From: Marinilabiliaceae bacterium
Lineage (GTDB): Bacteria; Bacteroidota; Bacteroidia; Bacteroidales; Marinilabiliaceae
Length of the DNA: 64,000 bases
Direction: 5' to 3'
NCBI GenBank assembly: GCA_016933045.1
Contig: JAFGBR010000069.1
Coordinates: forward strand, 105,751-169,750
Under the pieces are notes generated by a model. The model was not told where the DNA came from. It saw only the letters and a list, made by a program, of their open reading frames with translations, and searched no databases. This document shows, one piece after another, positions 1 through 9,000 of the stretch (positions are counted from its first letter, which is position 1; the number at the start of each line of letters is the position of its first letter). The position numbers and the translations under genes are program-made.

Positions 1-289
1 TCTCTCTAAAAAAGAGATGGTGAATATTGCTAAAGATAATAAGTGGGAGCAAATTCTTTTTATGACTTCATTTTGCCGAAGACCAAATGTGAAAATTAAA
101 CCATGTGGTGTGTGCGGCCCATGTGCCGATGCTGTATCTGCGGGTATGGGGTTTCGTTTTCCTCTGTTTTCATATATCAAAGCAATATGCTTAATACCTT
201 TTCGAAGTTACTATCGTAAGAATTATTTTAAACACGATAAAAGTAAATTGTTTAAGTGGATAACTAAAAAGTTTGAACATAAATTTTAG
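1..289 (+). CDS. QueC-like PP-loop family protein, C-terminal fragment (5' end outside window)
   Basis: The reading frame is open from the window edge to a TAG at 287-289, so this is the last ~95 codons of a longer gene. The ATG at 17 is internal: codons before it read L-S-K-K-E and align with the M-T-K-L-E stretch of the next gene. A four-cysteine cluster C-X9-CGxCxPC (FCRRP... then CGVCGPC) matches the zinc-binding end of QueC/ExsB proteins, and the following M-G-F-R-F-P matches M-G-Y-R-L-P downstream. It is therefore a paralogue of the next gene, which starts three bases later, so the two are translationally coupled. The ATP-binding PP-loop is outside the window, so activity cannot be judged. 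Confidence 0.72.
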   Translation, partial: LSKKEMVNIAKDNKWEQILFMTSFCRRPNVKIKPCGVCGPCADAVSAGMGFRFPLFSYIKAICLIPFRSYYRKNYFKHDKSKLFKWITKKFEHKF

Positions 290-291
290 TG

Positions 292-1149
292 ATGAATAGA
301 AAAAATAATAATGAATTTCCAATTCATGTAGATATACTTTGGACTGGGGGTTTTGATTCAACATTTAGAATTTGTCAATTGTCATTACAACCAGTTGAAA
401 TTCAACCATATTATATTTTAGATCATAGGCGAAAATCTTATAAAAATGAATTGAGTGCAATATCACGTATTATAAAATATTTGCAAAAGAAGGATACAAC
501 AAAATGTAAGATATTATCCTTAGTTGTTGTTCGTGATGACGAAATTAGTCTTAATAAAGAAGTTTCTGATTCATTTAATAGGATTTATGGTGAATATGTG
601 ATTGGACGACAATATGATTATCTTGCACGATTTGCACATCAGTATAATTTGAATTTGGAGTTGGGATGGGAATTGTCACTTAATGGTAGTAATATAGGTA
701 GCGTGTTTAATAAATATGGAGTTTTTAAGACTGTAAAAGAATGTGTGCAAGATGTTGTAGTTGAATATATAGAACCGGATTTTATTAAGTGTTCAGAAGA
801 CTTCTTAAAGGTTTTTGGAAGGTTTAGGTTTGGACTTCCTTTGTATAATATGACAAAATTGGAAGCTTCTGATGAATATATACGATTAGGTTTTAAAAAC
901 GTAATAAAGATGACCTGGTTTTGTTCGCACCCAATTATGGGACGTCCCTGTGGTTTGTGTAATCCATGCGAAACAGTTATTAAATCGAATATGGGATACC
1001 GTTTGCCAATTACCTCGAAAGTGCTTTACAGTGCCTTTAAAGCAAATTCGTTAGGTAAAATTGTAAATAACAGGTTAAAAGTAATTTATAATACTCGCTT
1101 CAGGCATTCACGCCTTTCATCAAGGGCATTTTCCAGAAAAATTCAATAG
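292..1149 (+). CDS. QueC-like PP-loop ATPase with zinc cluster, in a glycan locus
   Basis: A 285-residue protein (a GTG at 289 overlaps the previous stop; the ATG at 292 is preferred). Residues 18-24 form the PP-loop TGGFDST that binds ATP pyrophosphate, and Cys211, 220, 223 and 226 form C-X8-CGLCNPC, the zinc cluster typical of QueC (7-cyano-7-deazaguanine synthase). QueC converts a carboxylate to an amide and then a nitrile through adenylation; family relatives work in QatABCD and type IV CBASS defence. No other queuosine genes are here. The neighbours are glycan genes, so I infer amidation or conjugation of a carboxylate on a sugar or its substituent rather than tRNA modification. Family membership is reasonably sure; substrate unknown. 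Confidence 0.68.
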   Translation: MNRKNNNEFPIHVDILWTGGFDSTFRICQLSLQPVEIQPYYILDHRRKSYKNELSAISRIIKYLQKKDTTKCKILSLVVVRDDEISLNKEVSDSFNRIYGEYVIGRQYDYLARFAHQYNLNLELGWELSLNGSNIGSVFNKYGVFKTVKECVQDVVVEYIEPDFIKCSEDFLKVFGRFRFGLPLYNMTKLEASDEYIRLGFKNVIKMTWFCSHPIMGRPCGLCNPCETVIKSNMGYRLPITSKVLYSAFKANSLGKIVNNRLKVIYNTRFRHSRLSSRAFSRKIQ

Positions 1150-1198
1150 TGTTGTATTATTTAAATCAAAGATTTATAATCACCTTAAATTTTTTTTC

Positions 1199-2197
1199 GT
1201 GAAACGACTTGTTTATTTAATGTATTACATAAAAAAGCTTGATTGGAATAAATATAGAAAATTTCTTTATTACATAAGTGAAATACAAAATAAATCAAAA
1301 TTCAGGCTGGTAATTGATTCTGTTTATTCATCGTTAAGATATAATATTTCAATAATCGATTATTTTTTATTTGGTTTTTACAATCTATCTGCAATTGAGC
1401 GGAAAAAGTGGGCTGGTACTGGTTTTATGTACGAATATCAGTTACGAATGAATCCTAAAGGATTACGTGAGGTTTTGGAGAATAAAATTGAATTTCTAAA
1501 TTATTTTAAAGATTTTGTTAATCGTAAATATCATTCTTTAAATCAGTCGGATGATGATGTTGAAAAGCTCGGCTTATTAATATCAAATTCATCTGGTTTA
1601 TTAGTGGTAAAAGGTTCGCACGGACAAGTAGGTGCTGAGGTTGAAGTTTTAAATTGTAGTGATTATACTCCCGAATCGTTAGTTCATTATATGAGGCAAA
1701 AACGATTCAATTTGGCTGAAGAGTATATTGTTCAACACTTATCATTAATGAAATTATCACCATCGGGATTAAATACTGTTAGAGTTTTTACACAGTTAAA
1801 TGGCGATAGAGTTGATATTTTGGGTGCGAGGTTAAGAATAACTGTTAATTCAAAAGTAGATAATATGGCAGCAGGAAACCTTGCTGCACCTATTGATGTT
1901 GTAACCGGTGTTGTTTGTGGCGCAGGTGTGTACAGCGATATTACAAAAAATGATTGTAGTATACATCCTGTTACAAATGAGTCTATTGTGGGTTTTGAAG
2001 TTCCATATTGGCAAAATGTTATTGAGTTTGTTAAAAAGGCTGCTTTGCATGTTCCAACTAATAAGTCTATTGGATGGGATGTAGCAATAACTGATATGGG
2101 CCCCGAACTGATTGAGGGTAATCATAATTGGTGTAAGGTATTGTGGCAATTACCAGTAAAGCAGGGATTAAAAGCAGAACTAGTTAAATATTTATAG
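1199..2197 (+). CDS. Sugar-transfer-associated ATP-grasp protein
   Basis: A 332-residue protein resembling the ATP-grasp family linked to sugar-transfer loci (PF14397 type). Supporting segments are the nucleotide-contacting VVKGSHGQVG around residues 140-150, a central VRVFTQLNG, and the terminal GWDVAIT...ELIEGNHNW, where acidic and Asn residues should bind Mg-ATP. ATP-grasp enzymes ligate a carboxylate to an amine via an acyl-phosphate; in this context amide-linking an amino acid or similar acid to an amino sugar is plausible. The start is GTG at 1199; an in-frame ATG lies at 1220. The stop overlaps the GTG of the next gene by one base, so the two are translationally coupled. Confidence 0.75.
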   Translation: MKRLVYLMYYIKKLDWNKYRKFLYYISEIQNKSKFRLVIDSVYSSLRYNISIIDYFLFGFYNLSAIERKKWAGTGFMYEYQLRMNPKGLREVLENKIEFLNYFKDFVNRKYHSLNQSDDDVEKLGLLISNSSGLLVVKGSHGQVGAEVEVLNCSDYTPESLVHYMRQKRFNLAEEYIVQHLSLMKLSPSGLNTVRVFTQLNGDRVDILGARLRITVNSKVDNMAAGNLAAPIDVVTGVVCGAGVYSDITKNDCSIHPVTNESIVGFEVPYWQNVIEFVKKAALHVPTNKSIGWDVAITDMGPELIEGNHNWCKVLWQLPVKQGLKAELVKYL

Positions 2198-2796
2198 TGG
2201 AAAAGATTTTAATTTTTATAAAGCATCATTTGGTATTTATCTGGCTGATTATTGAGAGAATAAACGATTTTTTATTTGCTGTTTTATATAAAAAAAAAGA
2301 AGAAAATTTGTTGCCGCGTATTTTTGAAAAAAATAAGCTATATCCTTATACATTTAGAAAACTTGTTTCAACCGATGTTGAAGCTCTTGCCAGATTAATA
2401 GATGACCAGTCGAAAGATGATTTGAAATATTTTAAGCCACATGGATTTGATATGGTTTCGTTACAAAAGCAGATGAAAAAAAGGTCTTTTTTAATGATGG
2501 GTGCTTTTGATGATAACAGGCTTATTGGTTATTTTTTCTTACGATTCTTTTTTACTCGGAAATGTTTTGTTGGACGTCTGATTGATAAAAGCTATAGGGG
2601 GAAAGGTATAGGTGAAGTTATGAATCAAATAATGTATAATACTTCGTGGAAATTAAGTTTTAAATGTCTTTCTACAATATCGAAAAACAATAAAGCTGTG
2701 GTTGCTGCCCATAAGAAAAATCCTGCTTTTGTTGTTTTAAAAGAGTTACAAAACAATTATTTGTTGGTTGAATTTATTAATACGGTTAAAAAATAA
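2197..2796 (+). CDS. Membrane-anchored GNAT-family N-acetyltransferase
   Basis: A 199-residue protein starting with GTG inside the preceding stop (TAGTG). Residues 3-30 are strongly hydrophobic and look like one membrane-associated helix. From residue 50 onward the pattern is a GNAT fold: YTFRKLVSTDVEALARLI, then GRLIDKSYRGKGIGEVMNQ, whose RGKGIG is the acetyl-CoA pyrophosphate loop. It probably acylates an amine on a sugar nucleotide or lipid-linked sugar at the inner face of the membrane. It is not the left-handed beta-helix acetyltransferase usual beside DegT aminotransferases. Substrate unknown. Confidence 0.7.
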   Translation: MEKILIFIKHHLVFIWLIIERINDFLFAVLYKKKEENLLPRIFEKNKLYPYTFRKLVSTDVEALARLIDDQSKDDLKYFKPHGFDMVSLQKQMKKRSFLMMGAFDDNRLIGYFFLRFFFTRKCFVGRLIDKSYRGKGIGEVMNQIMYNTSWKLSFKCLSTISKNNKAVVAAHKKNPAFVVLKELQNNYLLVEFINTVKK

Positions 2797-2805
2797 TTAT
2801 TGATA

Positions 2806-3384
2806 ATGTCTAAACGATTATTTGATATTATAGCTTCTGTTTGTGGTTTCATTATTTTATTGCCTGTTTTTATTATTGTTGCTTTATTAATTAAAATATT
2901 TATGCCTGGTCCGGTGTTTTTTATCCAGAAGAGAACCGGTCGGTATGGTAATCTTTTTAATATTGTTAAGTTTCGTACAATGGTTGTAAATCATGGTGGT
3001 AATACTGTATCTGTAAAAGGGGAGAGACGCATTACACCATTAGGTGCAACACTTCGTAAATACAAACTCGATGAGTTGCCTGAATTATGGAATGTTTTAA
3101 TTGGTAAAATGAGCTTTGTTGGTCCTCGTCCTGATATGCCGGAGATGTTTGAAAACTTAAACGATGAGGAAAAAAAAATATTGGAATTAAGACCTGGTAT
3201 TACAGGGCCGGCATCGTTGAAATATGTGAATGAAGAGGAGTTGCTGGCTTCAGTTTCCGATCCGGTCGCTTATAATTTGAATGTTATTTGGCCTGATAAA
3301 GTTAAGATTAATCTTAATTATTATTATAATCGTACTTTTTGGGGCGATATTGCGTTGATTATAAGAACATTAGCTGGCAAATGA
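2806..3384 (+). CDS. Undecaprenyl-phosphate phosphoglycosyl transferase (bacterial sugar transferase, PglC/WcaJ family)
   Basis: A 192-residue monotopic enzyme that transfers a phosphosugar from a UDP-sugar to undecaprenyl phosphate, the first membrane step of glycan assembly. It starts KRLFDIIASVCGFIILLPVF (reentrant membrane helix), followed by GPVFFIQKRTGRYG, FNIVKFRTM, the catalytic-type LDELPELWNVL segment, and GKMSFVGPRPDMPE, all hallmarks of PF02397. It is the short PglC-like form without the extra N-terminal membrane region of WcaJ. A TTG at 2800 is in frame, but ATG 2806 gives the family's usual start (MSKRLFD). Nine bases separate it from the GNAT gene. Confidence 0.9.
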   Translation: MSKRLFDIIASVCGFIILLPVFIIVALLIKIFMPGPVFFIQKRTGRYGNLFNIVKFRTMVVNHGGNTVSVKGERRITPLGATLRKYKLDELPELWNVLIGKMSFVGPRPDMPEMFENLNDEEKKILELRPGITGPASLKYVNEEELLASVSDPVAYNLNVIWPDKVKINLNYYYNRTFWGDIALIIRTLAGK

Positions 3385-3464
3385 ATTGTCTGTTGATTTA
3401 TGTTTGATGTTTTTTTAAAGTAAATAATTTTTTAGATTGAAAAATATATTAAAAGAATGTAGTT

Positions 3465-4610
3465 ATGACATTTAATAAAAAACGGATTTATCTTTCAAGT
3501 CCTCATATGTCAGGACATGAACAAAAATATATAGCTGAAGCATTTGAGCAAAATTGGATTGCTCCCCTTGGGCCTAATGTAGATAATTTGGAAAAGACTA
3601 TAGCTGATTATTGTGGTGTTAGACATGTGGCTGCATTAAGTTCCGGTACAGCTGCAATTCATCTTGCATTAATTCTGATGGGAGTAAAACCTGGCGATGA
3701 GGTTTTTGCTTCTTCTTTTACATTTTCGGCAACGGTTAATCCAATAGTTTACCAAGGTGCTAATCCTGTTTTTATTGATAGCGAAAAAGAAACGTGGAAT
3801 ATGGATCCTGAGCTTTTAGAAAATGCTTTAGCTGATCGTAAAAGAAAAGGAGTTATTGATAGGGTTAAAGCTATTATTGTGGTGCATTTATATGGAATGC
3901 CTGCAAAAATGAATGAAATACTTGATGTTGCTAATAAATATAATATTCCTGTAATTGAAGACGCTGCCGAGGCTTTGGGGAGTAAGTATAAAGGAAAATT
4001 GTTGGGGTCGTTTGGTAATGTTGCTATATTGTCGTTTAATGGAAATAAAATTATTACAACTTCTGGAGGTGGAGCTTTGTTGTCAAATGACGAAGAATTT
4101 ATAAAAAAATCAAGATTTTTGGCTACACAGGCTCGTGATAATGCTCCGCATTACCAACATAGTTCTATTGGTTATAATTACCGAATGAGTAATGTTCTTG
4201 CCGGAATAGGAAGAGGACAAATGGCCGTTATTGATGAGAGAGTTAAAAAAAGAAGGGAGATTTTTAAGATTTATTGCGAAAATTTTATGGATGTTGAGGG
4301 AATTAGTTTTTTAAGTGAACCTGATGAGAAATATTTTTCGAATCGTTGGCTTACTACAATTCTAATTGATTCTTTAAAAACTGGTATTACACGTGAGGAT
4401 ATTCAAAAAGAGTTGGAAAAGGAAAATATTGAAACTCGTCCTTTGTGGAAGCCTATGCATTTGCAGCCTGTTTTTGAAAAATATAGTGCTTTTGTAAATG
4501 GGGTATCTGAAAGTCTTTTCGATGTTGGTTTATGTTTGCCGTCAGGATCTAATATGAGTAATGAAGATTTGTTTTTTGTTATTAAAACTATTAAATCTGT
4601 TTTGAAATAA
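3465..4610 (+). CDS. DegT/DnrJ/EryC1/StrS-family sugar aminotransferase
   Basis: A 381-residue PLP enzyme that aminates a 4-keto (or 3-keto) sugar nucleotide. It begins with RIYLSSPHMSGHEQKYIAEA, shows the substrate-site SSGTAAIHLAL, the cofactor stretch VIEDAAEALGS, and the Schiff-base lysine K195 in FNGNKIITTSGGG. It resembles the PglE/EpsN transaminases that make UDP-bacillosamine-type sugars. It is the last gene of the glycan cluster, 80 bases after the sugar transferase, and is followed at once by a terminator. No dehydratase is in the window; it may lie upstream. Confidence 0.9.
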   Translation: MTFNKKRIYLSSPHMSGHEQKYIAEAFEQNWIAPLGPNVDNLEKTIADYCGVRHVAALSSGTAAIHLALILMGVKPGDEVFASSFTFSATVNPIVYQGANPVFIDSEKETWNMDPELLENALADRKRKGVIDRVKAIIVVHLYGMPAKMNEILDVANKYNIPVIEDAAEALGSKYKGKLLGSFGNVAILSFNGNKIITTSGGGALLSNDEEFIKKSRFLATQARDNAPHYQHSSIGYNYRMSNVLAGIGRGQMAVIDERVKKRREIFKIYCENFMDVEGISFLSEPDEKYFSNRWLTTILIDSLKTGITREDIQKELEKENIETRPLWKPMHLQPVFEKYSAFVNGVSESLFDVGLCLPSGSNMSNEDLFFVIKTIKSVLK

Positions 4611-4631
4611 TATTTGAATTAAAATAATATT

Positions 4632-4668
4632 AAAAAAATCCCGAAGTAATTTACTTCGGGATTTTTTA
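4632..4668. terminator. Bidirectional intrinsic terminator after the glycan cluster
   Basis: ATCCCGAAGT and ACTTCGGGAT form a GC-rich stem flanked by A-runs on the left and T-runs on the right. It lies between the convergent aminotransferase and mutarotase genes and can serve both. Confidence 0.85.
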
Positions 4669-4682
4669 TTAATGCAGAGGCG

Positions 4683-5801
4683 TTATTTTACCCCACATTT
4701 TATTATTGTTTGTGTTTTGTATTTTTCACCAGGTAATAGTATTGTTGATGGAAACTCTGGTTGGTTAGGTGAATCTGGGAAATGCTGTGTTTCTAAGCAC
4801 AATCCGCTGTACTGTTCGTATGTACGATCCCCCGATTTTAAACTGCCATCTAAGAAATTTCCCGAGTAGAATTGGATACCTGGTTCAGTTGTTTCAATTG
4901 ATATGAAACGACCACTTATTGGTTCGTGCAATTCAGCAGCAAAGTGTAATGTATCTGATTGATTTGATAGAACGTAGTTGTGATCGTATCCACCCTGAAT
5001 CTGATCAATTCGTGCTCCAATTGCAAATGGAGATGTGAAATCAAATGGGGTGTTTGCAACAGGAGCAAGCTCTCCGGTAGGAATTAATGTTGAGTCTACC
5101 GGGGTATATTTATCGGCTGCAATGGTTAGTATGTGATCTAAAATTGTACCATTACCAGCTAAATTAAAATATGCATGATTAGTAAGATTAATTGGTGTTG
5201 CTTTGTCTGTTTCAGCTTCGTATGAAATTATTAAATCGTTATCTTTTAATGTGTAAATAACTGTTATGTTTAAATTACCAGGGTATCCTTCTTCACCATC
5301 TTTGCTTAAATAAGTCAGTTTCAGAGCAGGTGCTTCTGGCGTATTTATTGGCTCAGCATTCCAAAGAACTTTATCATATCCAATAATACCGCCATGTAAA
5401 TGATTGAAGCCATCGTTAGTGGCTAGTTGATAGGTTGAATCATTTAACGTAAATTGGCCTTTGGCAATACGGTTTCCATAGCGTCCAATTAATGCTCCAA
5501 AAAATGGTACTTCTTTTGTGTACCCCGATAAACTGTCGAAACCTAATACAATATTATCCATTTTTCCTTTTAAATCGGGGGTTTTCCATGATGTGATAAT
5601 GCCACCAAAATTGGTGATTTTTATTTCTACTCCAGTTTGGCTGGTAAGTGTAAATAAATGTACTTGTTCGCCACTTGGCATTTGTCCCCAATTTTCTTTT
5701 TGAATAGGTTGAACTGTTTTTGTTGTTGGTTTGCAGGCAAATATTCCCACTAAAACCATTGCAATAATTAGCAGATTGAAGTGTTTTTTTTGTGTTTTCA
5801 T
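4683..5801 (-). CDS. galM: Aldose 1-epimerase (mutarotase), lipoprotein
   Basis: A 372-residue mutarotase interconverting alpha and beta anomers of hexoses such as galactose or glucose. The N-terminus has a hydrophobic stretch ending in IFAC with Cys23, so it is probably a lipoprotein acting in the periplasm. Catalytic elements of the GalM family are visible: NHLHGG (first His), LTNHAYFNLAG (second His) and CLETQHFPDSPN (the Glu base), plus GRYGNRIAKG for substrate binding. It is transcribed divergently from the HTCS regulator next door, suggesting it may be a target of that regulator. Confidence 0.9.
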   Translation of the reverse strand: MKTQKKHFNLLIIAMVLVGIFACKPTTKTVQPIQKENWGQMPSGEQVHLFTLTSQTGVEIKITNFGGIITSWKTPDLKGKMDNIVLGFDSLSGYTKEVPFFGALIGRYGNRIAKGQFTLNDSTYQLATNDGFNHLHGGIIGYDKVLWNAEPINTPEAPALKLTYLSKDGEEGYPGNLNITVIYTLKDNDLIISYEAETDKATPINLTNHAYFNLAGNGTILDHILTIAADKYTPVDSTLIPTGELAPVANTPFDFTSPFAIGARIDQIQGGYDHNYVLSNQSDTLHFAAELHEPISGRFISIETTEPGIQFYSGNFLDGSLKSGDRTYEQYSGLCLETQHFPDSPNQPEFPSTILLPGEKYKTQTIIKCGVK

Positions 5802-6002
5802 AGATTGATGATTAAATTTTTATTAATGGTTAAAATTACTTTTTTTCTTTGAATTGAGTTGTTTTATATATAAAATATAATGTGATTTGTTATTAGTTTT
5901 TTTTATTATTTATAATTACCTGTTTATGAGTTTGTTTATTGAGTTGTCTATTTTTTTAAATACAACTATTTTTAAATGGTTTTTTTTGAATAATTATTTT
6001 AT

Positions 6003-9000
6003 ATGCGAAAATTTTTTTTAGTTTTTTTGTTGTTGGGTTTGTTATTACAAACTAAATCGATAGCGGTGGGCGATTTTAGTTTTCATTTTAAACATATTAC
6101 TAATGCCGATGGATTGTCGCAAAATACAGTAAATTGTATATTTCGCGATGGCTATGGTTTTATGTGGTTTGGAACCGGTAATGGGTTGTGTAAATATGAT
6201 GGTTATTCTTTCACGGTTTATACTAAGCCTCATTTGCCTTCGAATTTAATTAGAACAATTGTTGAAACTAATGATAAAGTTTTGCTAATTGGTACATCTG
6301 CCGGATTGGTGCGTTATGATTTGAAAAGTGAATCTTTTTTGGGTGATATAGATTTTTTGGATTGTTCAAAGCCGAAAGATGTTTTGTCAATATTTGTGGA
6401 TTCAGACAATAATGTTTGGATTGGAACTTCTGATGATGGTTTGTATTGTGTTGATTTTTCCCGTAATGTTGTTTTGAATCATTTTTATAATGAGAATAGT
6501 CTTTTGCCTGATAATCATGTTAATGATGTTATTCAATTGCGAGATGGACGTTTGTTAATAGGTACTTCAAAAGGATTGTGTTTGTACAATTATCAGCGAA
6601 AGGCTATTGTAGAATGGCCATACCATATAGATGTAAATAAATCTGTTAGTAAATTATTTGAATCTAAAGACGGTTATATTTGGATTGGAACATTTCATGG
6701 GTTAACAGTTGTTGATCCACAGTCGGGGAAAGGTCGTGATTTTTTACCAGATCCTTTTGATAAAAATTCGTTAATACATGCAACTATTACCTCTATAGCT
6801 CAGGATATTATAGGTAATATTTATATAGGAACATTAGGTGGTTTAGATATATATCAGGTTACTTCTAATTCGTTTTTTCATGTACCATCTAATGGTTCTG
6901 AGGTCTTTTCGATGAATAATAGTTTTGTTCGCTGTTTATTGCCCGATGGTTTTGGTAATGTTTGGATTGGGACTGAAAAAGGTGGTGTTAATACCTTTAA
7001 TCTTTACCAAAAACCTTTTTATTTTATGTCGCATAACGAAAATGATAAAAATAGTCTTTCGGTAAAAACTATTAATTCAATTTTTTCAAATGGTAATTAT
7101 TTGTGGATTGGAACTGCAGGTGGTGGTTTAAACAGATATAATTGGCAAACTGGTAATGTCAACCACTATTTGTTTGAACCTGGAAATATATCTTCAATTT
7201 CTAACAATTTTGTTACTTCTTTTTTCGAAGATTCAAATAATAAATTATGGGTAGGAACTTGGGGAGGAGGGCTTAATAAAAAAACTGAAGGTAATTCGTT
7301 TAAGAGGTTTTCTCCTTTGGTTCATGGAGGAGATGCGGGTAGCGAAAATCCATTTGTGTCATCACTATTGTTCGATAATAAGGGGCACTTGTTTGTAGGA
7401 ACCGAAGGAGGTATTGCTATTATGGATCTTGTGAATGAGTTATTTATTAATTTTTCTGATGATGATAATGGATTGGCTTCTATTAATGAAATAGGATGTT
7501 TGTTAATGGATCAGTATAATTATTTATGGATTGGAACCCGAAAAGGTCTTTACCGACTGTTACTTGACGATATACAGTTTAATAATGGAAAAGCTTGGTG
7601 TGATAAATCAAAAATCGAAATTTTTACTTCTCAAATGGATGATGATTATAAATCTAAGTTGCCGGGTAATTATGTTATTTCTTTGTTCGAAGATCAGGAT
7701 GGTGTAATATGGATTGGTACTTATGGTGATGGATTGGTTAAATGTACCAGAAATTTACAGGGTGATTTTGATTTTAAGGTTATTAACAGAGAGAATGGAT
7801 TATGTAACGACGTTATTTATTCTATCGAACAAGATAGTAAAGGGTGCTTATGGTTGGGTACCGATAAGGGATTGAGTTGTTTTAATCCTTTTAGTAGGCA
7901 GGTAACAAATTATTTTGTTGATGATGGATTGTTATCTGATCAGTTTTACTGGTCGGCTTCTTACCGGTCTTCTAATGGACAAATGTTTTTTGGTGGGGTG
8001 GAAGGATTAGTTTATTTCTATCCTGAGTCGTTTTCAACATACCCTTTCGAATCGTTGGTTAACATTACTAAATTAAGAGTGTTTAATGAAATTATTGAAG
8101 TTGGTGAGCAAAAATATAATAGTGTTATTTTGGAAAAAAGTTTAGCTGAAACTGATTCTATCTCATTATCTTATAAAAATAACGTATTCTCTGTTGAGTT
8201 TGCCGCTCTTGACTTTTTTCAGCCTGAAAAAATTCGATATAAATATATGTTGGTTGGTGTTGATCAGAATTGGGTTGAAGTATCTTCTAATCAGCGTTTT
8301 GCTACTTATTCAAACCTGAGTGGTGGCATATACGATTTTAAGGTTGTTGCAACTAATAGTGATGGAGAATGGAATAAAAATGAAAAGATTCTGACTATTA
8401 AAATACGGCCTCCTTTTTGGCAATCAACATGGTTTAGGTTTACTTTTTTGTTGTTTATTATGTTGGCTATTTTTGGTTACAGTAATTATCATAGCCGACG
8501 ATTAATAGTTCAAAAGAAAAAGCTTGAAACAATGGTTAAAGATAGAACTTCTAAAATAGAAGCTCAGTCGGTTGTTTTAATAAAACAAGCTGATGAATTA
8601 ACTATTGCAAATAAAACACTTGAAGATAGTAAAAGTGAAATTGAAGGGCAGAAAAAAGAATTAGAGTTGAAAAATAGAGAAATATTACATCAACGAGATC
8701 AATTATTCGAATTAAATAAAGAGGTTCAAGAGGTTAATCAATTGCAAATGAAGTTTTTTACAAATATTTCGCATGAGTTTCGTACCCCTTTATCTTTAAT
8801 AATTGCCCCTGTTGAGAACATGATTGCTGATAATGATATTCCAAATAAGTTTCGTAAATCGTTAAATGTTATTTATAAAAATGCTAGTCGTCTTAATTTG
8901 TTAATACAACAGTTATTAGATTTTCGAACTATTGAAACAGGTAATTCACATGTCAGAATTACAAATTGTGCTATAGGAAAATTTGTTAATGAAGTTTTTC

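Noticed and set aside
1..1149. Assigning the QueC-like genes to queuosine synthesis (queC)
   Set aside because: No queD, queE or queF is present, two copies stand in tandem, and the surroundings are glycan genes; the symbol is therefore withheld.
4672..4869. 65-codon plus-strand frame at the end of galM
   Set aside because: It begins in the terminator flank and is otherwise antisense to galM.
6300..7900. Recurrent WIGT-coding segments in the HTCS gene that look like DNA repeats
   Set aside because: They are beta-propeller blades and the nucleotide sequence between copies has diverged.
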